Part shown: piece after piece, positions 34,940 through 44,649 of the stretch | How the letters are laid out: each line of letters begins with the position of its first letter | How positions within the stretch are numbered: the first letter of the stretch is position 1 | Source: Microvirga lupini | GTDB taxonomy: Bacteria; Pseudomonadota; Alphaproteobacteria; Rhizobiales; Beijerinckiaceae | Reading direction: 5' to 3' | DNA length: 64,000 bases | NCBI RefSeq assembly: GCF_014191055.1 | Contig: NZ_JACHWB010000003.1 | Span: 493,966-557,965 of the forward strand | Notes under the pieces: generated by a model | Told to the model about the DNA's origin: nothing | Seen by the model: the letters and a program-made list of their open reading frames with translations, nothing else | Database searches by the model: none | Translations under genes and position numbers: made by a program

Positions 34940-36535
34940 TCAGCCGCGGGCGGCGAAGCAGTTCACGCCGCTCTTCTTGAGCTGCTTGCAGGCTTTGGCA
35001 GCATCATCCGATTCCGAGAAGCCGGAGAAGCGGGCGCGGTAGAGCGTGCTGCCATCGACCGTCACCTTCTCGGTAAACGGCGAGGCCTTGCCGAGCACCT
35101 TGCCGAAGCGGCTGCGGGCCGAATCCAGCATACCCTTCGCCTTGGACTCGTCATCCGTGGCGCCGAGCTGGATCACCCAGCCGGCCACCGCCGGGCGCTC
35201 GACCTTCTTCGGCTCGGGGGCTTCGACCTTGAGCGAGGCGGTCTTGATGACGGCCGCAGTTGGGGCCGCCTCGACGGGCTTCGCCTCGATCTTGGCCACC
35301 AGCGCAGCCCTCTGCGCCGCCGGGATCTGGGCCGGAGCAGCCTGCGGGGGCAGGGCGGCATAGGCCTGGGCGTTCAGCGGGAGCGGCTCCTGACCCTTCT
35401 GCCAGCGCACCGACGAGGTGGAGGAGGGGGTCGTGGTGGAGCTTGCACCGGTTGCGGATGCCACCACCGGGCGCAGGGTGTTCAGATCGAGGGGCTTGCG
35501 CTCGGGGGCAGGCTGCGGCGTCGTCGCCTGGGCCATCGGAGCCTCCGGAGTCGCTGAGGCGACCCTGACCGGAGCCTGCACGGGAGCCGGCTCGACCTGA
35601 CGTGGGGCGGGCGCTTCGGCCACCATGGTGGGCTGGGCGGAGCCTTCGACCACCGGCGGAGCGATACGGGCACCGGCATAGGCGCGGGGCAGGTGGTCCC
35701 CGATCAGACCGGCCATCTTCTGGTCGCGGGAGGCGCCGGAGCGGCCACCGAGAACCACCGCGACGATGCTGCGGCTGGCCGTGTTGACCGAGGTCAGCAG
35801 GTTGAAGCCGGACAGGCGTGTATAGCCGGTCTTGATCCCGTCCACGCCCTCGACCTTGCCCAGGAGGCGGTTGTGCCCGCGGATCGTGCGCTGACCGTAC
35901 TGGAAGGAGCGGGTCTCGAAATAGGCGAAGTATTTCGGGAAGCGGTCCTGGATGGCCCGGCCAAGGATCGACAGGTCGCGCGCCGTGGTGATGTTCGGCG
36001 GATCGTGCGGCAGGCCATGCGGGTTATAGAAGGCCGTGGAGCTCATGCCGAGTTCCCGCGCCTTACGGGTCATCATCTGGGCAAAGGCCTCTTCCGACCC
36101 GGCGACGTTCTCGGCCACCACCACGGAGACGTCGTTGGCCGAAAGGGTGACCATCGCCTTGATGGCGTCATCGACCTCGATGGTCGAACCGGGGCGTAGG
36201 CCGAGCTTGGTCGGCGGCTGACTGGCCGCATAGGAGGAAACCGTCAGAGGGGTGCTGAGGCTCATCCGGCCCCGCTCGAGCTGCTCGAAGAGCAGATAAA
36301 GGCTCATGACCTTCGTGATCGAGGCGGGAATGCGGGGCGCATCGATGTTTTCGCCCTGCAGGACCTTGCCCGTCTTGGCATCGACCACGATGGAGGCGCT
36401 CGGAGGGCTGTAGCCACCGCCGGCGGGAGCCTTACGGCGGGCTGCCTCAGCCGGGGAGGTGATGGTGATGGCAAATGATGCGGCAATACCAACGAGAGCC
36501 CATGCCTTTCGGTGTCCCATCCAAACCGAATTCAT
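34940..36535 (-). CDS. D-alanyl-D-alanine carboxypeptidase with SPOR domain
   Basis: Periplasmic penicillin-binding protein of the DacA/DacF type that removes the terminal D-Ala from peptidoglycan stem peptides. The 531-residue precursor has a signal peptide ending near residue 31. The active site is SITK at 72-75 (Ser72 nucleophile), SAN at 132-134 and KTG at 235-237. A long Pro/Ala-rich linker (about 300-450) leads to a C-terminal SPOR domain (about 455-531; WVIQLGATDDESKAKGML, YRARFSGFSESDDAAKAC) that binds denuded glycan at division sites. The SPOR fusion is common in Hyphomicrobiales. Confidence 0.93.
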   Translation of the reverse strand: MNSVWMGHRKAWALVGIAASFAITITSPAEAARRKAPAGGGYSPPSASIVVDAKTGKVLQGENIDAPRIPASITKVMSLYLLFEQLERGRMSLSTPLTVSSYAASQPPTKLGLRPGSTIEVDDAIKAMVTLSANDVSVVVAENVAGSEEAFAQMMTRKARELGMSSTAFYNPHGLPHDPPNITTARDLSILGRAIQDRFPKYFAYFETRSFQYGQRTIRGHNRLLGKVEGVDGIKTGYTRLSGFNLLTSVNTASRSIVAVVLGGRSGASRDQKMAGLIGDHLPRAYAGARIAPPVVEGSAQPTMVAEAPAPRQVEPAPVQAPVRVASATPEAPMAQATTPQPAPERKPLDLNTLRPVVASATGASSTTTPSSTSSVRWQKGQEPLPLNAQAYAALPPQAAPAQIPAAQRAALVAKIEAKPVEAAPTAAVIKTASLKVEAPEPKKVERPAVAGWVIQLGATDDESKAKGMLDSARSRFGKVLGKASPFTEKVTVDGSTLYRARFSGFSESDDAAKACKQLKKSGVNCFAARG

Positions 36536-36678
36536 GCTGAAAATTCCCTGTTTCGTTTGGTTTTAGGCCCTTGCGCCCGGCTCTCTGAAAGGAACCGTTG
36601 CCGGCGCAACACATCCTCTAACCGTAAGAGGTTGCGGTTACGGGGGGCGTTAACAGGGATGATTCTGTTGTGAGAAAT

Positions 36679-36730
36679 ATTGTGCGATGCACAATGGAAC
36701 TTGACAAATATTGTGCACTGCACATATAGA
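36679..36730 (+). promoter_or_regulatory. Phasin promoter with two palindromic operators
   Basis: ATTGTGCGATGCACAAT (36679-36695) is a perfect palindrome with a 3-base centre. ATTGTGCACTGCACATA (36710-36726) is a near copy 31 bases further on, three helical turns. Between them is TTGACA (36701-36706), and TATAGA (36725-36730) follows after 18 bases, forming a good sigma-70 promoter whose spacer and -10 overlap the second site. The phasin starts 60 bases later. The layout fits repression by PhaR, which is known to control phasins; the site identity is inference. Confidence 0.75.
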
Positions 36731-36790
36731 ACTCCGTCAGCTGCTCAGCAGCGTCGACCTTCATTAAACGCCTTATTGTCGAGGTTCACA

Positions 36791-37123
36791 ATGCTTCAGC
36801 CGTTCACCCAGATTCAGAAGTTCGGCCAGGACAACCTGGACGCCACCATGAAGGCGCTCGGCGCTTTCTCCAGCAATTCTCAGGCGATTGCCACCGAGGC
36901 AGCCGACTTTGCCCGTAAGTCGTTCGAGCACACCTCTTCCACGGTCGAGAAGCTGCTCGGCGTTCAGACCCTGGACAAGGCGGTGGAAATTCAGACGGCC
37001 TACGTGAAGGGCGCCTATGACAGCCTGGTCAGCCAATCGACTAAGATGGGTTCGCTCTACTCGAGCCTCGCCACCGAGACGCTGAAGCCCTACGAAGGCC
37101 TTCTGGCCAAGTCCGCTGCCTAA
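36791..37123 (+). CDS. Phasin family protein
   Basis: Phasins coat polyhydroxyalkanoate granules. The 110-residue protein is helical and amphipathic, without signal peptide: MLQPFTQIQKFGQDN, then TEAADFARKSFEHTSS, VEKLLGVQTLDKAVEIQT and KGAYDSLVSQSTKMG, the phasin_2 pattern. GAGG at 36781-36784 precedes the ATG. It is monocistronic, with its own operator-bearing promoter and terminator. No polymer synthase or depolymerase gene is in the window. Confidence 0.9.
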   Translation: MLQPFTQIQKFGQDNLDATMKALGAFSSNSQAIATEAADFARKSFEHTSSTVEKLLGVQTLDKAVEIQTAYVKGAYDSLVSQSTKMGSLYSSLATETLKPYEGLLAKSAA

Positions 37124-37154
37124 CCAATCAAGTCTCCTATCCTTTAGGATGAAG

Positions 37155-37179
37155 CGCCCGGCCATGTGCCGGGCGTTTT
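37155..37179 (+). terminator. Rho-independent terminator of the phasin gene
   Basis: CGCCCGGC (37155-37162) and GCCGGGCG (37168-37175), 5-base loop, followed by TTTT. It lies 31 bases after the phasin stop. Confidence 0.9.
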
Positions 37180-37381
37180 GCATTGGGCGGGTGAAACGGG
37201 GCGGGACCCTGGTCGCGAAGGCGTGACCAACATGTCGCTCTTTTCATCCACGCTGCGACCACCCATCTGGTTGATCTGGCGAACCGAATGGAGCGACTAT
37301 AGATTTGGCTGTGTGCTTTGGTCCGAACCGGGATGGGGCCGGAGCCAAGACGAGACGAGAAGAAGGGGCGGTCGTCCGACG

Positions 37382-37786
37382 ATGCTGCGGTTAGCTTATG
37401 GTACTTTGACTCTGTCGGGGCAGTCTCCGATTTCGGCTGCCGGCGGGTCGCAGCCTCCAGGGGGAGATTCTGGCGGCGATGATGGCGGTCGCTCCAACAC
37501 GGCCATCATTACGAAAACCAAGCCGCGCACGAAACGGCCGAACCTTTACCGCGTTCTCCTCTTGAACGATGATTACACCCCGATGGAGTTCGTGGTGCAT
37601 GTGCTGGAGCGGTTCTTCAACAAGAACCGAGAAGATGCGACCCGGATCATGCTTCATGTGCACCAGAACGGCGTCGGGGAATGTGGAGTTTTTACCTACG
37701 AGGTTGCCGAGACCAAGGTGACCCAGGTGATGGATTTCGCCCGGAAGCACCAGCATCCTCTGCAGTGTGTAATGGAAAAGAATTAG
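37382..37786 (+). CDS. clpS: ATP-dependent Clp protease adaptor ClpS
   Basis: ClpS delivers N-degron proteins to ClpAP. The core is at about residues 45-134: [20 protein letters not shown] with the N-degron pocket Asn-Asp-Asp, [19 protein letters not shown] and [21 protein letters not shown]. The N-terminal 40 residues are Gly/Ser/Asp-rich and probably disordered, which in ClpS helps engage ClpA. The start at ATG 37382 is a choice; the frame is open further upstream, where there is nothing ClpS-like, and the ribosome-binding site is weak. clpA follows 28 bases later, the canonical arrangement. Confidence 0.93.
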   Translation: MLRLAYGTLTLSGQSPISAAGGSQPPGGDSGGDDGGRSNTAIITKTKPRTKRPNLYRVLLLNDDYTPMEFVVHVLERFFNKNREDATRIMLHVHQNGVGECGVFTYEVAETKVTQVMDFARKHQHPLQCVMEKN

Positions 37787-37814
37787 TCGAGCCCCGCTCA
37801 TAAAGGACAAGCCG

Positions 37815-40277
37815 TTGCCGAGCTTTTCTCGCAGTCTTGAACAAGCCCTTCACCGAGCCCTCGCTCTTGCCGGCGAGCGCCGCCACGAATACGCAACCCT
37901 CGAACACCTCCTCCTGGCCCTGATCGACGACCAGGATGCTGCGGCCGTCATGCGGGCCTGCAATGTCGATCTCGACGTTCTCCGCCGCAATCTCGTGGAT
38001 TACGTCGACAGCGAACTCGCCAACCTTGTCGCCGATGGACGCCAGGATTCGAAGCCGACGGCCGGCTTCCAGCGCGTGATCCAGCGGGCGGTGATCCATG
38101 TCCAGTCCTCGGGGCGGGATGAAGTGACGGGCGCCAACGTGCTGGTCGCCATCTTTGCCGAGCGGGAGAGCCACGCCGCCTACTTCCTGCAGGAGCAGGA
38201 CATGACCCGCTACGACGCGGTCAACTACATCAGCCATGGCATCGCCAAGCGCCCGGGCCTCACCGAGAGCCGCTCTCCGCGTGGTTCCGAGGAGGAGGCG
38301 CCGAACGAGCGTCCGACCCAGGAAGAGGGTGACGCACGCCAGAAGAAAAAGGGCGATGCTCTCGAAGCTTACTGCGTCAACCTCAACAAGAAGGCGAAGG
38401 AAGGCCGGATCGATCCGCTGATCGGTCGCGAGTCGGAGGTCCAGCGTACCATCCAGGTCCTGTGCCGCCGCCAGAAGAACAACCCGCTCCTCGTCGGCGA
38501 TCCCGGCGTGGGCAAGACCGCCATCGCGGAAGGCCTTGCCCGCAAGATCGTTCAAGGCCAGGTGCCGGAGGTTCTCAAAGGCGCGACCGTCTTCTCCCTC
38601 GACATGGGCACGCTGCTCGCCGGCACCCGCTACCGCGGTGACTTCGAAGAGCGCCTGAAGCAGGTCATGAAGGAGATCGAGGCCCACCCGAACGCCATCA
38701 TGTTCATCGATGAGATCCATACGGTGATCGGCGCCGGCGCCACCTCGGGCGGCGCCATGGATGCCTCGAACCTCCTGAAGCCGGCACTGGCGCAGGGCTC
38801 GCTGCGGTGCATCGGCTCGACCACCTACAAGGAATACCGTCAGTATTTCGAGAAGGACCGCGCTCTTGTGCGTCGCTTCCAGAAGATCGACGTCAACGAG
38901 CCGTCCGTGCCGGATGCCATCGAGATCGTGAAGGGTCTGAAGCCCTATTTCGAGGACTTCCACAAGCTCAAGTACACCAACGACGCCGTGAAGGCGGCGG
39001 TGGAGCTGTCGGCCCGCTACATCAACGACCGGAAGCTGCCCGACAAGGCGATTGACGTGATCGACGAGACCGGCGCGTCGCAGATGCTCCTGCCCGAGGG
39101 CCGTCGCAAGAAGACCATCGGCATCAAGGAGATCGAGGCGACCATCGCCACCATGGCCCGGATCCCGCCCAAGACCGTATCAAAGGACGACGCGGAGGTG
39201 CTCGCGCACCTGCAGGACACCCTCAAGCGGGTCGTCTACGGTCAGGACAAGGCCATTGAGGCGCTCTCCTCGGCGATCAAGCTGGCCCGCGCGGGCCTGC
39301 GCGATGCGGAAAAGCCCATCGGCTCCTATCTCTTCGCCGGTCCCACGGGCGTCGGCAAGACCGAGGTGGCCAAGCAGCTGGCCGCATCCCTCGGTGTCGA
39401 GCTCCTGCGCTTCGACATGTCGGAGTACATGGAGCGTCACACGGTCAGCCGGCTGATCGGTGCGCCTCCCGGCTATGTGGGCTTCGATCAGGGCGGTCTC
39501 CTGACCGACGGCATCGACCAGCATCCGCATTGCGTGCTCCTGCTCGACGAGATCGAGAAGGCGCATCCGGATCTGTTCAACATCCTGCTCCAGGTCATGG
39601 ACCACGGGAAGCTGACGGATCACAATGGCAAGCAGGTCGATTTCCGCAACGTGATCATCATCATGACCACGAATGCGGGTGCCGCCGACATGGCCCGCCC
39701 GGCCTACGGCTTCACCCGCACCAAGCGGGAGGGCGACGATACCGAGGCCGTGAACAAGCTGTTCACGCCGGAGTTCCGCAACCGCCTGGACGCCATCATC
39801 TCGTTCGGTCATCTGCCGAAGGAAGTGGTCCAGAAGGTCGTGGACAAGTTCGTCATGCAGCTGGATGCTCAGCTCGCCGACCGCAACGTGTCGATCGAGC
39901 TTACGGACGAGGCCCGCGACTGGCTGGTCGAGCATGGCTATGACGAGGCGATGGGCGCCCGCCCGATGGGCCGTCTGATTCAGACGACTATCAAAACGCC
40001 TTTGGCGGACGAGGTTCTCTTCGGCCGCCTCAAGGAGGGCGGGGCCGTCAAGGTCGTGGTCAAGACCGACGAGATCGCCCTGCAAAGCCTGGGCTTCGAA
40101 TATGTCGAAGGCCCGGTGAAGCCCAAGCCCGAGAAGGTCGTGACGAACGCCAAGAAGAAGCCCAAGGCGAAGTCCGCGTCTTCGAAGACGAAAAAGTCGG
40201 TGAAGCCGAAGGGATCCGATGGTAATGGGGGCGGAGGTGTCCGCACCGTTCCGAAGGTTCCATTGGTTAGAGCATGA
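37815..40277 (+). CDS. clpA: ATP-dependent Clp protease ATP-binding subunit ClpA
   Basis: AAA+ unfoldase that feeds ClpP. The 820-residue protein has the N-domain ([30 protein letters not shown] as a landmark), then two AAA modules with Walker A GDPGVGKT near residue 229 and GPTGVGKT near 510. The IGL-type loop for ClpP docking is in the second module. After residue about 760 there is an unusual 60-residue Lys/Pro-rich tail ([18 protein letters not shown]), probably disordered. Translation starts at TTG 37815, with AAAGGA at 37802-37807. The stop overlaps the next gene by 4 bases (ATGA). Confidence 0.96.
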   Translation: MPSFSRSLEQALHRALALAGERRHEYATLEHLLLALIDDQDAAAVMRACNVDLDVLRRNLVDYVDSELANLVADGRQDSKPTAGFQRVIQRAVIHVQSSGRDEVTGANVLVAIFAERESHAAYFLQEQDMTRYDAVNYISHGIAKRPGLTESRSPRGSEEEAPNERPTQEEGDARQKKKGDALEAYCVNLNKKAKEGRIDPLIGRESEVQRTIQVLCRRQKNNPLLVGDPGVGKTAIAEGLARKIVQGQVPEVLKGATVFSLDMGTLLAGTRYRGDFEERLKQVMKEIEAHPNAIMFIDEIHTVIGAGATSGGAMDASNLLKPALAQGSLRCIGSTTYKEYRQYFEKDRALVRRFQKIDVNEPSVPDAIEIVKGLKPYFEDFHKLKYTNDAVKAAVELSARYINDRKLPDKAIDVIDETGASQMLLPEGRRKKTIGIKEIEATIATMARIPPKTVSKDDAEVLAHLQDTLKRVVYGQDKAIEALSSAIKLARAGLRDAEKPIGSYLFAGPTGVGKTEVAKQLAASLGVELLRFDMSEYMERHTVSRLIGAPPGYVGFDQGGLLTDGIDQHPHCVLLLDEIEKAHPDLFNILLQVMDHGKLTDHNGKQVDFRNVIIIMTTNAGAADMARPAYGFTRTKREGDDTEAVNKLFTPEFRNRLDAIISFGHLPKEVVQKVVDKFVMQLDAQLADRNVSIELTDEARDWLVEHGYDEAMGARPMGRLIQTTIKTPLADEVLFGRLKEGGAVKVVVKTDEIALQSLGFEYVEGPVKPKPEKVVTNAKKKPKAKSASSKTKKSVKPKGSDGNGGGGVRTVPKVPLVRA

Positions 40278-40525
40278 CGACTGAAATCCACGAGGGGCCG
40301 CTTCAGGCCTCCGGCACCCACAACGCTCCGGCGAAGCTGTCCTGGCGCGAGAAGCGCTATCAGCGCCGTCGCCGGCGCGTCTGGTTTGAGGAGATCCTCG
40401 GCTGGGTCCTCGTGCCCGTAATCGTCCTTGGCTGCTACTGGTTCCTGGAGGTGGGCTTGGGCGCTCTCGGCACGTCGCCGGCAGCGATCATGGAAGGCAT
40501 CGAAGCCATCATCGCCACTCTCTGA
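40274..40525 (+). CDS. Small membrane protein, clpSA operon
   Basis: An 83-residue protein: a basic N-terminus (SWREKRYQRRRRRVWFEE), one membrane helix at about 43-62 (LGWVLVPVIVLGCYWFLEVG) and a short periplasmic C-terminus. Its ATG overlaps the clpA stop as ATGA, so translation is probably coupled. A strong terminator follows. I do not recognise a family. Its link to Clp proteolysis is only by position. Confidence 0.8.
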   Translation: MTTEIHEGPLQASGTHNAPAKLSWREKRYQRRRRRVWFEEILGWVLVPVIVLGCYWFLEVGLGALGTSPAAIMEGIEAIIATL

Positions 40526-40555
40526 GAGCCGACGCTCCAATCTGATTGACATTGA

Positions 40556-40590
40556 GCCGTGCCGGATATTCCTCCGGTACGGCTTTTCGT
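40556..40590 (+). terminator. Rho-independent terminator of clpS-clpA
   Basis: GCCGTGCCGGA (40556-40566) and TCCGGTACGGC (40573-40583) with one G-T pair and a 6-base loop, followed by TTTTCGTTT. It lies between the clp operon and a convergent kinase gene. Confidence 0.9.
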
Positions 40591-40596
40591 TTGCCC

Positions 40597-42558
40597 TCAG
40601 GCTATCGGGGCGTCGACGGTGCAGACGATCCCGGTCGGGGCGAAATCGATGGTCGCTTTGCCATGGAGATCCTGAGCGAGGCTCCGCTCGATGAGGCGGG
40701 TGCCGAAGCCTCTGCGTTGCGGAATGCTGACTGTCGGCCCGCTGGTTTCCGACCAGGTCAAATGCAGGCGCTTCTCCGGGGCATCATTCACCGACCATGC
40801 TATCCGCACCTCACCGCGTTCATTCGACAAGGCACCATACTTCACCGCATTCGTGGCGAGTTCCTGGAGAGCCATGGCGATGGCCAGCGCCATGCGGGGC
40901 GAGAGGCGAACATCGGGCCCTTCCATGCGGATGCGTTCTTCCCGCTCATGCCGATAGGGCGCCATGGCTTCCTGGACGATCTCCAGCAGGCCTGCACCCT
41001 CCCAGTTTTCTCGCGTGAGCACGTCATGAGCGCGGGAGAGGGCGAGCAGGCGCGCTTCCATGGCTGAGCGGGCCTCCTCCATGGTGCCGGCATTGCGGAT
41101 GGTCTGGGAGGCAATGGATTGCACAGTGGCGAGCGTGTTCTTCACCCGATGATTCAGCTCGTGGATCAGGAGCTGCTGATGCTCTTCTGCGCGCTTTTGG
41201 TCGGTGATATCCACGACGATCCCGGGAAAACGGACGGGCTGCCCTGCCACATAGTAGCAGCGCCCCTGTGCCGACACCCAGTGCACCTGCCCATCGATGC
41301 CGATGGTGCGGTACTCGGCAGCATAATGCTCCCCTGTTTCGAGCGCTTTGCGGATCTGCTCTTCGATGCGCTCGCGGTCTTTGGGGTGAATCCCTGTGGT
41401 AAAGCTGTTCAGTGGCACACCGGTCGCGATGACTTTGGGATCTATGCCAAACAGCCTCGCAAACCGTTCATCCGCATAGATGAGATTGGATGGGACATCC
41501 CAATCCCAGGTTCCGACGACGCTTGAGGCCTGGATAGCGAGCTGCAGCCGTTCCTCGCTCTTGCGCAAAGCCGCTTCCGTGCGGACGCGCTCGACGGCAT
41601 CCCAGGTCCGTTCCGCCACGTCCTCGATCAGCTTGACCTCACTCTCGCTCCAGAGGCGCGGAGTCCGATTGTGCACATACAGGGCCGCCACCATGCGCCC
41701 GCGTTTGATGAGGCTGCAGGTAATGACTGCGCAGAATTCCAAGGCGGCAAAGGCGGCGAGGTGCTCCGGGGAGTTGGTGCGCGGGTCCTGCGCCGCATCG
41801 TGAACCACCAGGGTTTCGCCGCGGGTCAGCGCACCATGGATCTCCGGGCCGAAGGCGGCAAGGTCGTGGGTGCCGGTCTGGTGTGCGACGGTGCCGTCGG
41901 TCCAATTGCGCTCCGTGGTGAAATAACGGGCGGTCTCCTCGACCTCGCCATAGCCGACCCGGCTCGTCCTGAGGTGCTCGCCCAGCATCTCCTGGGCGGC
42001 GGTAATTACCTCGATCGGCTCGTTGAGCCCACGCAGGCGGTCGCTCAGGCGGACGAGGAAGTCGAGGCGCTGCTCGCCCTGCACCTTACCCGTCGTTTCG
42101 TGGACGATGCAGACAATACCCCCGATCTCGCCGGACTCGTCGTGAATCGGGCTGTACGAAAACGTCCACCAGGTTTGTTCAGGGTAGCCGTTGCGCTCCA
42201 GAGTGATCGGCAGATCCTCGAAGTAGCTGGCCTGCCCCAGAAGAGCCTTCTCGGCAATCGGCCCGACCGTTGCCCAGGCCTCTGCCCAGACATCGCGAAA
42301 GGATCGGCCCAGCGCCTCCGACTTAGAGCCGAGCACCGGCACATAGGCATCATTGTAGAAGCTCGTCAGCTCCTGCCCCCAGAGCATGTAGATCGGGAAC
42401 TTGGAGTGGAGCATCATGCTCACGGCCGTGCGCAGGGAGTCCGGCCAAGTCTCGATGGGTCCGACCGGGGTTGACGACCAGTCGTGATGGCGGATGCGCT
42501 CCCCCATGACTCCACCATCGGCGAGGAAATCCGGCTGTGGCTTGAAACGGTCATGCAT
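40597..42558 (-). CDS. HWE-type sensor histidine kinase with PAS and GAF domains
   Basis: A cytoplasmic sensor kinase of 653 residues. Domains in order: PAS-like (about 20-150, with WPDSLRTAVSMMLHSKFPIY), GAF (about 175-325), PAS/PAC (about 340-450, GTWDWDVPSNLIYADERFARLFG and VVDITDQKRAEEH), then an HWE kinase (about 455-653) with phospho-His in HELNHRVKNTLATVQSIA, ATP-site QELATNAVKYGALS and the WSE of LTWSETSGP. No membrane helix. Start ATG 42558 rather than the TTG before it. No cognate regulator is adjacent. HWE/HisKA_2 kinases often feed PhyR in the general stress response; a link to the fusion sigma factor at 7 kb is possible but unproven. Confidence 0.9.
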   Translation of the reverse strand: MHDRFKPQPDFLADGGVMGERIRHHDWSSTPVGPIETWPDSLRTAVSMMLHSKFPIYMLWGQELTSFYNDAYVPVLGSKSEALGRSFRDVWAEAWATVGPIAEKALLGQASYFEDLPITLERNGYPEQTWWTFSYSPIHDESGEIGGIVCIVHETTGKVQGEQRLDFLVRLSDRLRGLNEPIEVITAAQEMLGEHLRTSRVGYGEVEETARYFTTERNWTDGTVAHQTGTHDLAAFGPEIHGALTRGETLVVHDAAQDPRTNSPEHLAAFAALEFCAVITCSLIKRGRMVAALYVHNRTPRLWSESEVKLIEDVAERTWDAVERVRTEAALRKSEERLQLAIQASSVVGTWDWDVPSNLIYADERFARLFGIDPKVIATGVPLNSFTTGIHPKDRERIEEQIRKALETGEHYAAEYRTIGIDGQVHWVSAQGRCYYVAGQPVRFPGIVVDITDQKRAEEHQQLLIHELNHRVKNTLATVQSIASQTIRNAGTMEEARSAMEARLLALSRAHDVLTRENWEGAGLLEIVQEAMAPYRHEREERIRMEGPDVRLSPRMALAIAMALQELATNAVKYGALSNERGEVRIAWSVNDAPEKRLHLTWSETSGPTVSIPQRRGFGTRLIERSLAQDLHGKATIDFAPTGIVCTVDAPIA

Positions 42559-42793
42559 CAAGCATTCTCACGCGGGGAGCTGATCGAGAGGGGCATCAAT
42601 GTCGGAGAATTCCGCAGAAGGACTGAAGGTCCATAGTCCACATATGAACCACTGTCGTGCATTTTCTAGAGTGCAGCTTGAGGCCTGCTGACGCGGACCG
42701 TCTGGTAGCCAAGCTTGTCTGCGAGAGGGTTTGACTTGCCTTTCCTGAATTCTAGCCTCTCATAAGCAATCAGAGCGACCGCACGAGGTGACA

Positions 42794-43357
42794 ATGACGA
42801 AACTGATTGGCCTGTCAGGCAGCCTGCGACAAGCCTCGTACAACGCCGCGCTTCTGCGCAACGCCGCCGGCATGATGCCGGCCGGTTCGGAACTCATCGT
42901 CGAGACCATCCGGGGCATTCCGCTCTACGATGCGGACATGGAGGCATCCGAGGGGATCCCGGAAAAAGTGACCGCTCTGAAGGATACCATCGCGGCTGCG
43001 GACGGCCTGTTGCTTGTCACCCCCGAATACAACAACTCGATTCCGGGCGTGTTCAAGAACGCTATCGACTGGCTTTCCCGCCCTGACTCGGACATCAAGC
43101 GCGTTTTCGGAAACAAGCCTGTGGCCGTGATCGGCGCCTCGCCTGGCGGTTTCGGCACCATTCTGTCCCAGAATGCATGGCTCCCAGTCCTGCGCACCTT
43201 GAAAGCTGACTTCTGGTCCGACGGTCGCCTGATGGTGTCGCGGGCCGGGACGGTCTTCAATCAGGACGGCACTCTTGCCGATCAGAAGATCGAGGACCAG
43301 CTCCGGAAATACCTCGAAGGCTTCGTCGCCTTTGCTTCGCGGGTGAAGGCGTCCTGA
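42794..43357 (+). CDS. NADPH-dependent FMN reductase, ChrR/YieF-like
   Basis: A 187-residue flavodoxin-fold oxidoreductase. The FMN phosphate loop is GSLRQASYN near residues 8-16, and VTPEYNNSIPGVFKNAIDWLSRP is the family's flavin and dimer motif. Related enzymes reduce quinones, azo dyes or chromate. GAGG precedes the ATG at 42794. It stands alone, divergent from the kinase and abutting the convergent FemAB-like gene by 2 bases. Confidence 0.9.
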   Translation: MTKLIGLSGSLRQASYNAALLRNAAGMMPAGSELIVETIRGIPLYDADMEASEGIPEKVTALKDTIAAADGLLLVTPEYNNSIPGVFKNAIDWLSRPDSDIKRVFGNKPVAVIGASPGGFGTILSQNAWLPVLRTLKADFWSDGRLMVSRAGTVFNQDGTLADQKIEDQLRKYLEGFVAFASRVKAS

Positions 43358-43359
43358 AC

Positions 43360-44535
43360 CTAGTCCTCTTCCCTGTGCCGGAATGGAGTCGCCCCGGACA
43401 ACTCCTCGGCGGCCTCAGAGACGTACAGGCGCTCCTGATCGAGATAGGCTGCCACCGCCCGGCGCAATCCGGGGTCGGCGATGTCGTGGGCCGATGAGGT
43501 GATCACCGGCTTGTAGCCGCGCGCCAGCTTGTGCTCGCCCTGGGCGCCCGCCTCGACCCGGTCGAGACCGCGTGCGATAGCGAACGAGATCGCTTGATAG
43601 TAGCAGACCTCGAAATGCAGGAACGGGTGATCCTCGATGCAGCCCCAGTTACGCCCATAGAGGCGCCTGTCGCCGATGAAGTTAATGGCGCCTGCGACAT
43701 AGCGGCCGTTGCGCTTCGCCATGACGAGCAGGACCCGGTCTGCCATGCGCTCGCCGATGAGCGAGAAGAAGAGGCGGTTGAGGTAGGGACGGCCCCATTT
43801 GCGGGAGCCCGTATCCATGTAGAAGGCGAAGAACGCGTCCCAGTGCGCCTCCGTGATGTCCTTGCCGGTCACCCATTCGATGGTGATGCCAGGGCTAAGC
43901 GCATCGCGCCGCTCGCGGCGGATCGCCTTGCGTTTGCGGGAGGCAAGCGCCGCCAGGAAGTTGTCGAAGCTGCCGTAGCCTTCGTTGAACCAGTGGAACT
44001 GCTGGTCGTCCCGCCGCAGGAATTGTTCAGAGGTGAGCGCTTCGAGATCGCCCTGCTGCAGAAATGTCGCGTGGATGGACGAGGCGCCGGTCTGATCCCT
44101 GAGCGCCCGCAGGCCGGCGATCAGATAGGAGCGGATCTCCGCCGCCCGAGACCCGTTCGGCACGAGGAGGCGAGGGCCGGTTACCGGCGTGAACGGCACC
44201 GCGACCTGGAGCTTGGGGTAATAGCGTCCGCCGGCGCGGTCATATGCGTCAGCCCAGGAATGATCGAAGACATATTCGCCCTGGGAGTGAGACTTGAGAT
44301 AGCAAGGCGCGGCGCCGAGCAGCGTCTCGTCCTCGTCCTCCACGAGCACATGGAGGGGCGCCCAGCCGGTCTTCGCGCCGACGCAGCCGGAATCCTCAAG
44401 CGCCGAGAGAAAGGCGTGAGACACGAAGGGGTTGAACGGATCGTCGTCGCTGGATCTGGCCCCTAAGGCACAGGCATCCCACTGGGCGGCAGGAACCGCC
44501 TTCAGGCCCTGGGCGATTTTGACTTGGACGTTCAC
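43360..44535 (-). CDS. FemAB-like GNAT family protein (DUF482/PF04339)
   Basis: A 391-residue cytoplasmic protein of the peptidogalycan biosysnthesis/FemAB-like family with a GNAT fold. Landmarks are DPFNPFVSHAFLSALEDSG at the N-terminus, YVFDHSWADAYDRAGGRYYPK in the centre, and FLHFEVCYYQAISFAIARGL followed by EAGAQGEHKLARGY in the acyltransferase half. The enzymatic substrate has not been shown for the family as far as I know. GDPD is next on the same strand, 115 bases downstream of this gene's start; they may not be cotranscribed. Confidence 0.85.
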   Translation of the reverse strand: MNVQVKIAQGLKAVPAAQWDACALGARSSDDDPFNPFVSHAFLSALEDSGCVGAKTGWAPLHVLVEDEDETLLGAAPCYLKSHSQGEYVFDHSWADAYDRAGGRYYPKLQVAVPFTPVTGPRLLVPNGSRAAEIRSYLIAGLRALRDQTGASSIHATFLQQGDLEALTSEQFLRRDDQQFHWFNEGYGSFDNFLAALASRKRKAIRRERRDALSPGITIEWVTGKDITEAHWDAFFAFYMDTGSRKWGRPYLNRLFFSLIGERMADRVLLVMAKRNGRYVAGAINFIGDRRLYGRNWGCIEDHPFLHFEVCYYQAISFAIARGLDRVEAGAQGEHKLARGYKPVITSSAHDIADPGLRRAVAAYLDQERLYVSEAAEELSGATPFRHREED

Positions 44536-44649
44536 TAGGTGGAAGGACCCCGCCGTTAGGGATCAAGAGCTAATCACTCGGCAGGATCCTTGCAACATCA
44601 ACAATATGCGACAAACACCGTCCTCGTTCTGAGGAGGCTTGAGGTCGTA

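Noticed and set aside
36588..36600. GGAACCGTT, both halves of the EcfG promoter
   Set aside because: The two elements are adjacent with no 16-17-base spacer, so it cannot be a promoter.
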